Below are positions 1-8,679 of a stretch of DNA of 64,000 nt, piece by piece (the first letter of the stretch is position 1; each line of letters opens with the position of its first letter). Location: assembly GCA_023266575.1 (NCBI GenBank), contig JAHFPV010000004.1, forward strand, positions 124,001 to 188,000. The letters are read 5' to 3'. This DNA is from Sphingobium sp. GTDB taxonomy: Bacteria; Pseudomonadota; Alphaproteobacteria; Sphingomonadales; Sphingomonadaceae. The translations under genes and the position numbers were made by a program. The notes under the pieces are model-generated. The model was not told the DNA's origin. It ran no database searches and saw nothing but the letters and a program-made list of their open reading frames with translations.

Positions 1-692
1 TCATGCGGGACGGTCAGGCCGAGCTGGACGAACTGGCGGCGGAATCGCTGACCAAGAGCGACGGCAGCGGCGACGTCGCCATCCACCCGGCGCGGCTGGC
101 GGTGGAAGCGACCCAAGCCTTCCCCAAGGACGGCATCCTGATCCGCGATGGCGGCGCGGGCGTGGTGTTCCAGTGGACCTATTCGCAGTGCAAGCCCAAC
201 GACGTCATCTGGAACCAGAATTTCGGGCATATCGGCACCGGCATCCCCTATGCCACCGGCGCGATGCTGGCGGATCGGGCAGCGACCGGGGTCAGCCGTC
301 CCGGCATGTTGCTGACGTCGGACAGCAGCTTCATGTTCCACATCGCCGAACTGGAAGTCGCCGCACGCACCAAGCTGCCTTTGGTCTGCGTCATTGGTGT
401 CGACAATCAATGGGGTCTGGAAGTCGGCGTGTACAAGCGCACCTTTGGCCCTGGCACCGAAGAAACCGGCACCCACTGGAGCAAGGATGTCCGGTTCGAC
501 AAGATTGGCGAAGGCTTTGGCTGCCACGGCGAATATGTGACCCGCGCGGAGGACATCAAACCCGCCATCGAACGCGCTTATGCCAGCGGCAAGGTGGGGG
601 TGGTCCATGTCGTGATCGACCCCAAGGCGAATTCGGAAGAAATGCCCAAATATGCCGAATTCCGTACCTGGTACGCCGAAGGCACGCAGTAA
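1..692 (+). CDS. Thiamine-diphosphate-dependent enzyme (acetolactate synthase / benzoylformate decarboxylase type), 3' part
   Basis: Only the C-terminal ~230 residues are inside the window; the gene enters from the left edge in frame. The segment matches the pyrophosphate-binding domain of large TPP enzymes: a stretch SDSSFMFHIAELEVAARTKL, followed about 15 residues later by DNQWG, sits where the family has GDG...NN, the Mg/TPP motif. The first motif residues read SDS rather than GDG, which is unusual. Family members decarboxylate or ligate 2-oxoacids; the substrate is unknown. The next gene is an aldehyde dehydrogenase, which would suit a decarboxylase that releases an aldehyde. That link is inference; the family call is firm. 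Confidence 0.85.
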   Translation, partial: MRDGQAELDELAAESLTKSDGSGDVAIHPARLAVEATQAFPKDGILIRDGGAGVVFQWTYSQCKPNDVIWNQNFGHIGTGIPYATGAMLADRAATGVSRPGMLLTSDSSFMFHIAELEVAARTKLPLVCVIGVDNQWGLEVGVYKRTFGPGTEETGTHWSKDVRFDKIGEGFGCHGEYVTRAEDIKPAIERAYASGKVGVVHVVIDPKANSEEMPKYAEFRTWYAEGTQ

Positions 693-697
693 AACAT

Positions 698-716
698 CCT
701 CCCCTGCAAGGGGAGG
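698..716. repeat. Short GC-rich hairpin CCTCCCCT-N3-AGGGGAGG
   Basis: An 8-bp perfect stem with loop GCA lies just after the TPP enzyme stop codon. The same hairpin with loop TAC occurs at 8656-8674, so it is a dispersed element. It may stop transcription or stabilise the 3' end, although no T-tract follows. Confidence 0.6.
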
Positions 717-737
717 TGGCTGCGCGTAGCGCAGACG

Positions 738-773
738 GAGGGGTGTCTCGCTATCATTGTCGAGACACCCCTC
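738..773. repeat. Inverted repeat, 13-bp perfect stem upstream of aldehyde dehydrogenase
   Basis: GAGGGGTGTCTCG (738-750) and CGAGACACCCCTC (761-773) form a perfect 13-bp stem around a 10-nt loop. It lies 24 bp before the aldehyde dehydrogenase start. Together with the hairpin at 698-716 it makes a compact repeat-like intergenic unit. It could be a terminator, attenuator or part of a dispersed palindromic element. Confidence 0.6.
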
Positions 774-797
774 GACTACTCCAGAGGAGGCCAATCC

Positions 798-2213
798 ATG
801 CGCGACCATCTGCAATTCTACATTGACGGCCAGTGGGTCGATCCGGTCGAACCCAAAACCGCCGAGGTCATCAACCCGGCGACCGAGCAGGTTGCAGGCC
901 ACATCGCGCTGGGTTCGACAGCGGACGTGGACAAGGCCGTCGCCGCCGCCCGCCGCGCCTTCCCCGCCTGGTCGGAAACGACGCGGGAACAGCGGCTTGA
1001 CCTGCTCCGCGCGATCCAGGCCGAATATCAGCGCCGCCTGCCTGATCTGGGCGCAGCCATCCGGGAGGAAATGGGCGCGCCATCGGGCCTGGCCAACGGT
1101 TTCCATGTCGGGCTTGGCGCAGGCCATCTCCAGACCGCCATCGAACTGCTGGAACATTTCGCGTTTGAGGAACTGCGCGGCGCGACCATGATCCGTCGCG
1201 AACCGATCGGCGTCTGCGCCCTCATTACGCCATGGAACTGGCCGATGAACCAGACCTGCGTAAAGGTCTTTCCCGCGCTCGCCACCGGCTGCACCATGAT
1301 CCTCAAACCGCCACAGCTCGCCCCCTTCTCCGCCCAGATTCTCGCCGAAATCATCGACGCGGCGGGCGTTCCCGCCGGCGTGTTCAACATGATCCAGGGC
1401 CAGGGCAGCGTCATCGGCACGGCGCTCTCGACCCATGCAGATGTCGATATGGTGAGCTTCACCGGCTCCGAACCGGTCGGCGTGCAAATCCAGAAGGATG
1501 CTGCCACCACGGTCAAGCGCGTCGGCCTGGAACTGGGCGGCAAAAGCGCGTTCATCGTACTCGACGACGCGGCGCTGGCGGACAACGTTACTGGCGCAAC
1601 CGCGGGCATGATGGGCAATAGCGGCCAGACCTGCAGCGCCGGATCGCGCCTGCTCGTTCCCGCCGGGCGTCTCGACGAAGCCCTCGCAGCGGCGAAGGCT
1701 GCGGCCGACGCCGTCACCGTCGGCGATCCGGCAGGCGATGTCGCCATGGGTCCGGTCGTGTCCAAGGCGCAGTACAACATCATTCAGGACTATATCGCCA
1801 AGGGTGTGGCCGAAGGCGCGACCCTGATTGCGGGCGGTCCCGGTCGCCCCGACGGCATCGAGCGGGGCTGGTTCGTCCGCCCGACCGTGTTCCTTGGCAC
1901 CAACGACATGGTCATCGCGCGCGAAGAGATTTTCGGCCCGGTGCTGGTCATCATTCCCTATGATGACATCGACGATGCGGTCGCCATCGCCAATGACAGC
2001 CCATTTGGCCTCGCCGGCTATGTCAACGGCCTCGATACCGCGCAGGTCCACGCGGTCGCCCGTCGCCTGCGCACCGGCTGGGTCAGCATGAATGGCGGCT
2101 TTGATTTCCACGCGCCCTTTGGCGGCTACAAGCGCAGCGGCAACGGGCGCGAATGGGGCGAATTTGGCTTCCACGAATATCTCGAAGTCAAATCCATGCT
2201 GGGTTACGCCTGA
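798..2213 (+). CDS. NAD(P)-dependent aldehyde dehydrogenase
   Basis: The 471-residue protein has the full length of the ALDH superfamily. Visible motifs are the cofactor-domain turn SFTGSEPVG, the general-base glutamate in ELGGKS, the nucleophilic cysteine in GQTCSAGSR and the C-terminal EEIFGPVL. It oxidises an aldehyde to a carboxylate in the cytoplasm; the substrate is unknown. The start is set by the ribosome site AGAGGAGG just upstream. It follows a TPP-dependent enzyme in the same direction and may take its aldehyde product, which is inference. The next gene starts 1 bp after its stop codon, so the two are co-transcribed. Confidence 0.95.
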   Translation: MRDHLQFYIDGQWVDPVEPKTAEVINPATEQVAGHIALGSTADVDKAVAAARRAFPAWSETTREQRLDLLRAIQAEYQRRLPDLGAAIREEMGAPSGLANGFHVGLGAGHLQTAIELLEHFAFEELRGATMIRREPIGVCALITPWNWPMNQTCVKVFPALATGCTMILKPPQLAPFSAQILAEIIDAAGVPAGVFNMIQGQGSVIGTALSTHADVDMVSFTGSEPVGVQIQKDAATTVKRVGLELGGKSAFIVLDDAALADNVTGATAGMMGNSGQTCSAGSRLLVPAGRLDEALAAAKAAADAVTVGDPAGDVAMGPVVSKAQYNIIQDYIAKGVAEGATLIAGGPGRPDGIERGWFVRPTVFLGTNDMVIAREEIFGPVLVIIPYDDIDDAVAIANDSPFGLAGYVNGLDTAQVHAVARRLRTGWVSMNGGFDFHAPFGGYKRSGNGREWGEFGFHEYLEVKSMLGYA

Positions 2214-2214
2214 C

Positions 2215-3804
2215 ATGAACGGCCGGATCGCGCGTAGCGGTATGACGGCAGGGGAGGGGTGGAGCCTCGAACGGCTCACCCCGCCCAGCCGCCTCTATGG
2301 CGCGAACGGTCTCGCCACCGGCGCGGATGGCCGCCTCTATGTCGCGCAGGTCGGCGGCAGCCAGGTCAGCGCAATCGACGTCGACAGTGGCACCATCTCG
2401 ACCATCAGCCCGATGGGCGGCGATATCGTCGCGCCAGACGATCTGGTGTTCGATGAGGCAGGCAATCTCTACCTCACCGAAATCACCGAAGGCCGCGTGT
2501 CGATGCTGACGCCTGGTGGGCAGGCGCGTATCATCCATGGCGACATGCCCGTCGCCAACCCGATCACCTGGCATCAGGGCCGGTTGATCGCGGGCGAATG
2601 TCGCATGGGTGCGCGGATCATGGAATTGCCGTTCGACGGCGGCGCACCACGCCTCATCCTCGACAATATCCCCATGGCCAACGCCTTTCAGGTCGGCCCG
2701 GACGGCAAGCTCTATTTTCCCGTCATGGGCGCGAATGAAATCTGGCGCGTGGACCTCAACGGCGGTGCGCCCGAAGTCGTCGCTGGCGATCTGGGCGTGC
2801 CGGATTCGGTCAAGTTCGACAGCAAGGGGCGGATCGTCACCACCCAGGTCGCCAGCGGTCAGGTACTGCGCATCGACCCGGTCAGCGGCACCCGCGAAGT
2901 GCTGGCAGACCTAGGTCCCGGTCTCGACAATGTCAGCTTCATCGGCGACCGCATCTTCGTGTCCAGCATCCCCGGCGAGATCACAGAGTTGCTGGGCGAC
3001 GGCAAGGTCCGCTCCGTCGTCCCGCGCGCACTGCAATGGCCGCTTGGCTTGGCGGTGGACGGGGATGGGACGATCTTCGTCGCCGATGGCACCTTCGGCT
3101 ACACGCTGCGCCCCGGCGACGCCCCCCAACTGGCGGGCATGATCTTCTATCCCGGCTGCCCCGGCTATATGCGCGGCGTGGCACCGGGGGCGCGCCTGGG
3201 CGAATGGATCGTCACCACCGGCACCGGCAGCCTCGCGCGCTATCGACCGGGGGAGGGGGCCAGCGAGTTCATCAGCCACGGCCATGACCGGCTGATGGGC
3301 GTCGCAGTCAACGCCGCCGGCGCGATCGTCTTTGCCGAACAGGGCAGCGGGCGGGTGCATGTCGCCGACAATGGCGCGGTGCGCGAAATCGCCAGCGGCC
3401 TTGACCAGCCAATGGGCGTCGCGGTGAATGGCGACACCGCCTATGTCGCCGAAGCGGGCAAGGGCCGCATCGTCAGGCTGCAACAGGGCAGCCAGCCTGA
3501 AACGGTCGCCGAAGGGCTTGGCCGCCCCGAAGGCATCACGATCAGCAACGGCAGCCTCTATGTCGTCGACACTCAGACGAAATCGCTGATCGCACTTGAT
3601 CCCGCCAGCGGCGCGCAACGCACCATCGCAACCCATCTGCCGGTCGGTGCCCCTGTCGGCATCACCCCCAAATATCTCGGACCGATCGGCGACATGGCCG
3701 GACCGATGATCAATTTCTGCGGCCTCACCGCCGGGCCGGACGGCACCCTCTATCTGTCGGGCGACGCCGAAGGCAGCGTGCTGGCGCTACGCCCCGCCAC
3801 ATAA
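2215..3804 (+). CDS. SMP-30/NHL-type beta-propeller protein
   Basis: The 529-residue protein consists of repeated blades with patterns such as GLATGADGRLYVAQ, VGPDGKLYFP, VDGDGTIFVADG and VNGDTAYVAEAG, the repeat style of SMP-30/gluconolactonase and NHL propellers. Two propellers appear fused: blades run to about residue 290 and again from about residue 300. No signal peptide is clear. The ATG at 2215 lies just behind the aldehyde dehydrogenase stop, suggesting coupling; ATG at 2242 is an alternative start. Single-propeller relatives hydrolyse lactones, but catalysis here is not shown and the exact role is unknown. Confidence 0.75.
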   Translation: MNGRIARSGMTAGEGWSLERLTPPSRLYGANGLATGADGRLYVAQVGGSQVSAIDVDSGTISTISPMGGDIVAPDDLVFDEAGNLYLTEITEGRVSMLTPGGQARIIHGDMPVANPITWHQGRLIAGECRMGARIMELPFDGGAPRLILDNIPMANAFQVGPDGKLYFPVMGANEIWRVDLNGGAPEVVAGDLGVPDSVKFDSKGRIVTTQVASGQVLRIDPVSGTREVLADLGPGLDNVSFIGDRIFVSSIPGEITELLGDGKVRSVVPRALQWPLGLAVDGDGTIFVADGTFGYTLRPGDAPQLAGMIFYPGCPGYMRGVAPGARLGEWIVTTGTGSLARYRPGEGASEFISHGHDRLMGVAVNAAGAIVFAEQGSGRVHVADNGAVREIASGLDQPMGVAVNGDTAYVAEAGKGRIVRLQQGSQPETVAEGLGRPEGITISNGSLYVVDTQTKSLIALDPASGAQRTIATHLPVGAPVGITPKYLGPIGDMAGPMINFCGLTAGPDGTLYLSGDAEGSVLALRPAT

Positions 3805-3809
3805 ACCTC

Positions 3810-3909
3810 TTCGCTTCGAGCCCTTCGACTGCCCGCCTGCGGCAGGCGCTCAGGATAAACTACGTCGAGAAACCTGCGCGCGGTGCTTCTCGAATACGCT
3901 CGAAGCGAA
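3810..3909. repeat. Long imperfect inverted repeat between convergent genes
   Basis: TTCGCTTCGAGC (3810-3821) pairs perfectly with GCTCGAAGCGAA (3898-3909). Inside are a CGCCTG-CGG-CAGGCG hairpin and a TCGAGAA/TTCTCGA pair. The whole unit fills the gap between two genes that converge, and it resembles the element at 43587-43705. It is a REP-like dispersed palindrome that probably also works as a bidirectional terminator. Confidence 0.65.
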
Positions 3910-3920
3910 CGGATTTTCTG

Positions 3921-4742
3921 CTAAGCGCCGCCGCCTAGCTGCCCCGACAGAGCATCCGCCGCCTCCACGAGCGCCGCCTGCAACGCGCCAATCTCCCGCC
4001 CCAGCGCCGCGCCGATGCCAATCGCGACCAGCGCATGAACCGGCCTTCCCGCGCCTTTCCACACCGGCGCGGACACCACGGTCGCGCCCGCAATATATTG
4101 CCCCTCATCGACCGCAAATCCCTGTTCGCGGGTCCGGCGCAACTGCTCCATCCAATCATCGAACGCAGGCGGATCGTCCCAGCGCAACTGGTCGAACCGC
4201 GCCTTCAACTCCGCCACCGGATAATCACCGAACGCCGCGATGCAGCGCCCCGTCGCACTGATCAGCGCCGGAAAACGACTCCCGACCTGCGTGCTGAGCT
4301 GGAACCCGCTGCCTGACTGCGCCATGGCGACGACGATCATATGATCCAGTCCCACCGCCTGCACACCCAACATGGTCAGGCCGAAACGCCCCGCCAGTCG
4401 ATCGAGATGGGGCTGTGCCAGATCGTTGAACAGGTCGCGCCGCAACCAGTGCCGCGCCAGCGTCAGCACGCCCGCCTCCAGCGCATAGCGTTTGGTGTCG
4501 GGATCGAAGGATACTAGTTCCTCTTCCGTCAGCGCGCGCAGCACATAGAGGCAGGTGCTGGGGACCAGCCCCAATTCCTTGGCGATCGCCTGGACACCCA
4601 GCGGTCGATCGCTCTTGCCCAGCAGCCGCAGGATCGCGGCGGCGCGGGTGATGGCGGGCGCCTTGCTGTCCTTCACCGCGTTGGCGACCTTGCGCACGGT
4701 GGAGGGCGGCCGGGGGCGGGCAGGGGGCTGGGGATCGCTCAT
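3921..4742 (-). CDS. IclR-family transcriptional regulator
   Basis: The 273-residue protein has a winged-helix N-terminal domain (about residues 28-90, containing AILRLLGKSDRPLGVQAIAK and PSTCLYVLRAL) and an IclR effector domain (about 105-265) with the typical SATGRCIAAFG and TREQGFAVDEGQYIAGA stretches. The residues before the HTH are proline- and arginine-rich. It is divergent from an acyl-CoA ligase gene, and the shared 147-bp spacer carries two inverted copies of an 18-bp site (4774-4791 and 4863-4880). It therefore most likely controls that ligase, hydratase and SDR unit, and itself. The ligand is probably an aromatic or organic acid or its CoA ester, by family analogy. Confidence 0.92.
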   Translation of the reverse strand: MSDPQPPARPRPPSTVRKVANAVKDSKAPAITRAAAILRLLGKSDRPLGVQAIAKELGLVPSTCLYVLRALTEEELVSFDPDTKRYALEAGVLTLARHWLRRDLFNDLAQPHLDRLAGRFGLTMLGVQAVGLDHMIVVAMAQSGSGFQLSTQVGSRFPALISATGRCIAAFGDYPVAELKARFDQLRWDDPPAFDDWMEQLRRTREQGFAVDEGQYIAGATVVSAPVWKGAGRPVHALVAIGIGAALGREIGALQAALVEAADALSGQLGGGA

Positions 4743-4773
4743 GCCCCATCCCTATCGCACCGCCGATCGACTG

Positions 4774-4791
4774 TCATTCAAAATATCGAAC
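4774..4791. promoter_or_regulatory. Putative IclR operator, copy 1
   Basis: TCATTCAAAATATCGAAC is the reverse complement, with 15 of 18 matches, of GTTCGATATAGTGAATGG at 4863-4880. The two copies sit near the starts of the divergent IclR and acyl-CoA ligase genes. Confidence 0.6.
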
Positions 4792-4862
4792 ATCATTCAC
4801 CATTTACAACAGATGAGTCGATGTGACATCCACCAGTCACCGTGGAGACGGGCCAAAAGCTC

Positions 4863-4880
4863 GTTCGATATAGTGAATGG
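4863..4880. promoter_or_regulatory. Putative IclR operator, copy 2
   Basis: GTTCGATATAGTGAATGG mirrors 4774-4791 and ends 9 bp before the ligase ATG, so a bound regulator would block transcription initiation or the early transcribed region. The assignment to the adjacent IclR protein is inference from position and symmetry. Confidence 0.6.
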
Positions 4881-4889
4881 ATATATGCG

Positions 4890-6455
4890 ATGGTGAAGCT
4901 CACCGACTATAGCAGCTATGCCGATGCGCAGGCCCATGCGACGTCCAATGCGCCGTGGGAGCTGTTCGACGGCAACCGCGAAGAGATGAACATCGCGCAT
5001 GAGTGCATTACCCGCCATGCCGATGGATCGGGCCGCGCAGCGGTGCGGATCGCGCACGCTGATGGCCGCGACGAAATATTGAGCTTCGACACGATTTCGG
5101 CCGGCGCTGCGCGCTTTGCCCATTGGCTCGATGCAGAGGGCGTTCAACCCGGCGAACGCATAGCCTTCATGCTGGAACCCTCCTTGCCCTTCTATGTCTG
5201 CCTGTTCGGGGCGATGCAGACCGGTGCGATTTCGGTGCCGCTCTTCACTTTGTTCGGTCCTGACGCGCTGCGCCTGCGGGTCGACGACTGCAAGCCGACG
5301 ATCCTAATCACCAACAGTGAAAAGGCGGACCTTGCCCGCAGCATGAACGGCCCACGCGTCGTCGTCGCCGACGATGGCCTGCTCGACGAGATTGAGAAAT
5401 ACCCCGCGACCTACACGCCGAAAACCAAAGCGAACGACCTGGCCGTGTTCCAATATACGTCCGGCACCACCCGCGAACTGCCCGAAGCCGTCAAGCACAG
5501 CCACCGCGCACTGGTGACATTGATGTTTGCCGCGCTCTACGGCACTGGCATCCGTCCGGGCGACGAATTTTTCTGCCCCTCCTCGCCCGCCTGGGGTCAT
5601 GGATTGTGGCACGGCACGCTGGCCCCGCTGGGCATGGGCGTGACGACCGGCACCTTTGCCGGCCGGTTCGATCCGGTGCGGCTGATGAAGGCGCTGGATG
5701 ATTATGGCATCACCAACATGTCGGCTGCCGCGACCCATTATCGCATGATGAAGAATAGCGGCAAGGCAGGCGATTACAGCTTCCATTTCAAGAAGCTGTC
5801 CTACACCGGCGAGCCGATCGACCCGGCAACGCTCGACTTTATCGACACCTATTTCAAGGTTCCCGCCTGCTCCATGTATGGCACCACCGAAATCGGCGTG
5901 GTGCTGGTCAATTATCCCGGTGCCGACGATTTCACCGTCAAGCCCGGTTCACTGGGCAAGGCGGTGCCGGGCCAAAAACTGCAGGTTCAGCGCCCCGACG
6001 GCACCCCATCCGACCCCGGCGAAATTGGCGAACTGATGCTGTGGCGGCGCGACAAGTGGGAAACCACCAAGGATCGCGCGAAGATCGACGCCGACGGCTA
6101 TTTCTACCATCGTGGCCGCGCCGACGATGTCATCATTTCGGCCGGCTGGACGATGAGCGCGGTGGAGATCGAAAACACCCTGCTCAAGCATCCAACCGTG
6201 CTGGAATGTGCCGTCATCGGCGTGCCCGATCCGCAGCGGGGGCAGGTGGTCAAGGCGTTCGTCATCGCCAATGTCGATGGCGGCGACGCGCTGGTGAAGG
6301 AACTCCAGACCTTCACCCGCGAAAAACTCGCCCAGCATGAATTTCCCCGCGTGGTCGAATTCGTGACCGAGCTGCCCAAGACCCCGGCGGGCAAGGTCCA
6401 CCGCAAAATCCTTCGAGATCGTGAGGCTGCAAAAGCAGCCGAACTCGTCAACTGA
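4890..6455 (+). CDS. AMP-forming acyl-CoA synthetase (ANL superfamily)
   Basis: The ~521-residue enzyme activates a carboxylic acid to its CoA thioester. Motifs in order: P-loop-like YTSGTTRELPEAVKHSHRAL (an arginine replaces the usual glycine after TSGTT), YGTTE, the hinge region GRADDVIISAGWTMSAVEIE, and the C-terminal lysine in PKTPAGKVHRK. The start chosen is ATG 4890; a GTG at 4842 would add 16 residues but lies upstream of the second operator-like site. It heads a unit with a hotdog-fold hydratase (18-bp gap) and then an SDR, which suggests CoA-dependent degradation of an aromatic or branched acid. The substrate is not predictable. Confidence 0.9.
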   Translation: MVKLTDYSSYADAQAHATSNAPWELFDGNREEMNIAHECITRHADGSGRAAVRIAHADGRDEILSFDTISAGAARFAHWLDAEGVQPGERIAFMLEPSLPFYVCLFGAMQTGAISVPLFTLFGPDALRLRVDDCKPTILITNSEKADLARSMNGPRVVVADDGLLDEIEKYPATYTPKTKANDLAVFQYTSGTTRELPEAVKHSHRALVTLMFAALYGTGIRPGDEFFCPSSPAWGHGLWHGTLAPLGMGVTTGTFAGRFDPVRLMKALDDYGITNMSAAATHYRMMKNSGKAGDYSFHFKKLSYTGEPIDPATLDFIDTYFKVPACSMYGTTEIGVVLVNYPGADDFTVKPGSLGKAVPGQKLQVQRPDGTPSDPGEIGELMLWRRDKWETTKDRAKIDADGYFYHRGRADDVIISAGWTMSAVEIENTLLKHPTVLECAVIGVPDPQRGQVVKAFVIANVDGGDALVKELQTFTREKLAQHEFPRVVEFVTELPKTPAGKVHRKILRDREAAKAAELVN

Positions 6456-6472
6456 ACCCTAGGAGAAGAAAT

Positions 6473-7621
6473 ATGGCAACTTTGGCGGAAGCCCCCACCA
6501 ATAAATTCCCCAAGATCACCGAGGAAGGCCTCGACGATCTGCGCAAGCGCATTGGCGTCAAGATCGAGAATACCGTCGAACCGTGGAATTATGAAGCGAC
6601 CCGCGATGCAATCCGTCACTATGCCCATGGCATTGGCGACGATAACCCATTGTGGTGCGACCCGGCCTATGCCGAAAAGACCAAGTACGGCTCGGTCGTC
6701 GCGCTGCCCAGCTTCCTCTTCACCACCAGCCGCATCATTTCGGGCTATTGCGGTGGCCTGTCGGGCGTCCATGCCATGTGGGCGGGTGCCGACTGGACCT
6801 GGCACAAGCCTGTGTTGCGCAACGACACGATCCGCACGGAGGCCTATCTCAAGGATCTGGTCGAGCATCAGACCAAATTTGCCGGCCGTTCGTTCCAGCA
6901 GATCTATCATGTCGACTTCTTCAACCAGTCGGGCGACAAGGTGGCCGAAGGCGACAGCTGGGTGTTCCGCACCGACCGCGACGAAGCGCGCGAACGCGGC
7001 ACCAAATATACCGAAGCGCGTGGCCGCGTGGAGCAATATACCGAGGAAGAACTGGCTGAATTCACCCGCCTGTATCAGGAAGAGGAAATTCGCGGTTCCG
7101 TTCCCCGCTATTGGGAAGATGTGAATGTCGGCGACGAACTGCCGCGCATGATGAAGGGACCGATGACGGTCACCGGCTTCATCTGCTATGCTCAAGGCTG
7201 GGGCGGCCTCTACATCCGCGCCAACAAGCTCGCCAACCAGATGCAGCAGGCACATCCGGGCCTGGGTATCCGCAACCGCTTCAACGTGCCGGATTGCCCG
7301 GAGCGCGTTCACTGGGATGAAGCCTTCGCGCTCGAAGTCGGCGCGCCCGGCGCCTATGACTATGGTCCAGAACGTTGCAGCTGGCTGACCCACCACATCA
7401 CCAACTGGATCGGTGACGATGGCTTCCTGACGCGCAGCAAGTGCCAGATCCGCCGCCACAATCCCGATGGCGACGCGATCTACATCGACGGCAGCGTGAT
7501 CCGCAAGTTTGAGGAAAACGGCAAGAAGCTCGTCGAAATCCAGCAGCAGGCGACCACCCATCGCGGTGAAGTCTCGGCCTTCGGCACATCGATCGCCGAA
7601 CTGCCCAGCAAGCCAGCCTGA
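6473..7621 (+). CDS. FAS1-like/MaoC-type hydratase-dehydratase
   Basis: The 382-residue protein is a double hotdog: an N-terminal FAS1-like dehydratase domain (about residues 25-175, with HYAHGIGDDNPLWCDPAYA) and a second, degenerate hotdog domain (about 205-370). Relatives hydrate enoyl-CoA esters. Ribosome site AGGAGAAG precedes the ATG. It lies 17 bp behind the acyl-CoA synthetase and ends in a strong terminator, so these two genes form the core IclR-controlled unit. Single-chain two-domain hydratases of this size also occur in steroid and methyl-branched acyl-CoA degradation. The precise substrate is unknown. Confidence 0.85.
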   Translation: MATLAEAPTNKFPKITEEGLDDLRKRIGVKIENTVEPWNYEATRDAIRHYAHGIGDDNPLWCDPAYAEKTKYGSVVALPSFLFTTSRIISGYCGGLSGVHAMWAGADWTWHKPVLRNDTIRTEAYLKDLVEHQTKFAGRSFQQIYHVDFFNQSGDKVAEGDSWVFRTDRDEARERGTKYTEARGRVEQYTEEELAEFTRLYQEEEIRGSVPRYWEDVNVGDELPRMMKGPMTVTGFICYAQGWGGLYIRANKLANQMQQAHPGLGIRNRFNVPDCPERVHWDEAFALEVGAPGAYDYGPERCSWLTHHITNWIGDDGFLTRSKCQIRRHNPDGDAIYIDGSVIRKFEENGKKLVEIQQQATTHRGEVSAFGTSIAELPSKPA

Positions 7622-7644
7622 TCCTCTAGGGGTAGGGGAGGAAA

Positions 7645-7683
7645 GGGTCGTCGCCGCAGCGATATGCGGCGGCGGCCCTTTTT
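7645..7683 (+). terminator. Rho-independent terminator
   Basis: GGGTCGTCGCCGC (7645-7657) pairs with GCGGCGGCGGCCC (7666-7678) with two G-U pairs and an 8-nt loop, followed by five T. It ends the acyl-CoA synthetase/hydratase unit. Confidence 0.85.
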
Positions 7684-7736
7684 CGTTGCGTCCGTACCGC
7701 TAAGATCGGGCCAAAGTGAGTTGAGAGGATCGCAGG

Positions 7737-8648
7737 ATGGACGAAATGCGCTTTGACGGCCGGGTGGCCGCGATCACCGGGGCAGGCCGGGGGCTGGGCC
7801 GCGCCTATGCGCTGCTGCTGGCGGCGCGCGGCGCGAAGGTGATCGTCAACGATCCGGGCGTGTCGATGCAGGGGGAGGGGCGCGATGCCGCGCCCGCCCA
7901 GGCATTGGTCGACGAAATTCGCGCCGCCGGGGGCGATGCCATCGCCTCGACCGACAGCGTCGCGACGCCGGAGGGCGGGCAGGCGATCATCGACGCCGCC
8001 ATGACTCATTATGGCCGCATCGACATTCTCATCCACAATGCGGGCATCGTCCGGCGCGGATCACTCAATGATTTGAGCTATGCCGATTTCGAGACGGTGC
8101 TGGACGTCCATATGCGCGGCGCTTTTCACGTCGTGCGGGCCGCCTTCCCGCACATGACCGCCGCCAATTATGGCCGCATCGTCCTGACCGGATCGATCAA
8201 CGGCCTCTATGGCAATGCGGGCGTGGTCAATTATTCCATGGCCAAGGCCGCGATGACCGGCCTGTCCAACGTCGCCGCGATCGAGGGTGCGGCGCATAAC
8301 ATCAAAAGCAACATCATCCTGCCCGGCGCAGTCACCCGCATGGCCGATGGCCTCGACACCAGCGCCTATCCGCCGATGGACCCGGACCTGGTCGCCCCCA
8401 CGGTCGGCTATCTCGCGCATGAGGATTGCGCGGTGTCGGGCGAAATGCTGATCGCCATGGCCGGTCGCGTCGCCCGCGCCTATACGATGGAAACGAAAGG
8501 CATGTTCCGCCCAGACTGGACCATCGAACAGGTCGCCGACAATCTCGATACCATTCGCGCCACCGACGACGCGCTCCATTTCCCGCCCGTGCCTGACGGC
8601 CATATGGACCATCTGCGCTATTGTTTCGCGATGGCGCGGGCGGGGTAA
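7737..8648 (+). CDS. Short-chain dehydrogenase/reductase (17-beta-HSD4-like)
   Basis: The 303-residue SDR has cofactor motif TGAGRGLGRAYA, NAG at about residue 101, catalytic serine in TGSINGLYGN and the YxxxK motif in NYSMAKA. The insertion VNDPGVSMQGEGRDAAPAQ after the second beta strand is typical of the multifunctional-enzyme type 2 (3-hydroxyacyl-CoA dehydrogenase) branch. It would oxidise a 3-hydroxyacyl-CoA with NAD, the step after the hydratase of the preceding gene. A terminator separates the two, so it probably has its own promoter. It converges with the sulfotransferase gene. Confidence 0.88.
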   Translation: MDEMRFDGRVAAITGAGRGLGRAYALLLAARGAKVIVNDPGVSMQGEGRDAAPAQALVDEIRAAGGDAIASTDSVATPEGGQAIIDAAMTHYGRIDILIHNAGIVRRGSLNDLSYADFETVLDVHMRGAFHVVRAAFPHMTAANYGRIVLTGSINGLYGNAGVVNYSMAKAAMTGLSNVAAIEGAAHNIKSNIILPGAVTRMADGLDTSAYPPMDPDLVAPTVGYLAHEDCAVSGEMLIAMAGRVARAYTMETKGMFRPDWTIEQVADNLDTIRATDDALHFPPVPDGHMDHLRYCFAMARAG

Positions 8649-8655
8649 CTCTCAT

Positions 8656-8674
8656 CCTCCCCTTACAGGGGAGG
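8656..8674. repeat. Hairpin CCTCCCCT-N3-AGGGGAGG between convergent genes
   Basis: An 8-bp perfect stem with loop TAC fills most of the 31-bp gap between the SDR and the convergent sulfotransferase gene. Its stem is identical to the element at 698-716. It probably serves as a bidirectional terminator. Confidence 0.6.
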
Positions 8675-8679
8675 AATGT

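Noticed and set aside
3810-3909. Insertion sequence ends
   Set aside because: The inverted arms enclose only about 76 bp, there is no transposase in the window, and the unit sits neatly at a convergent gene junction, so it is better read as a REP-like palindrome.
4842-4889. GTG at 4842 as the start of the acyl-CoA synthetase
   Set aside because: It would place the putative IclR operator copy at 4863-4880 inside the coding sequence and adds 16 residues with no family similarity; ATG 4890 is preferred.
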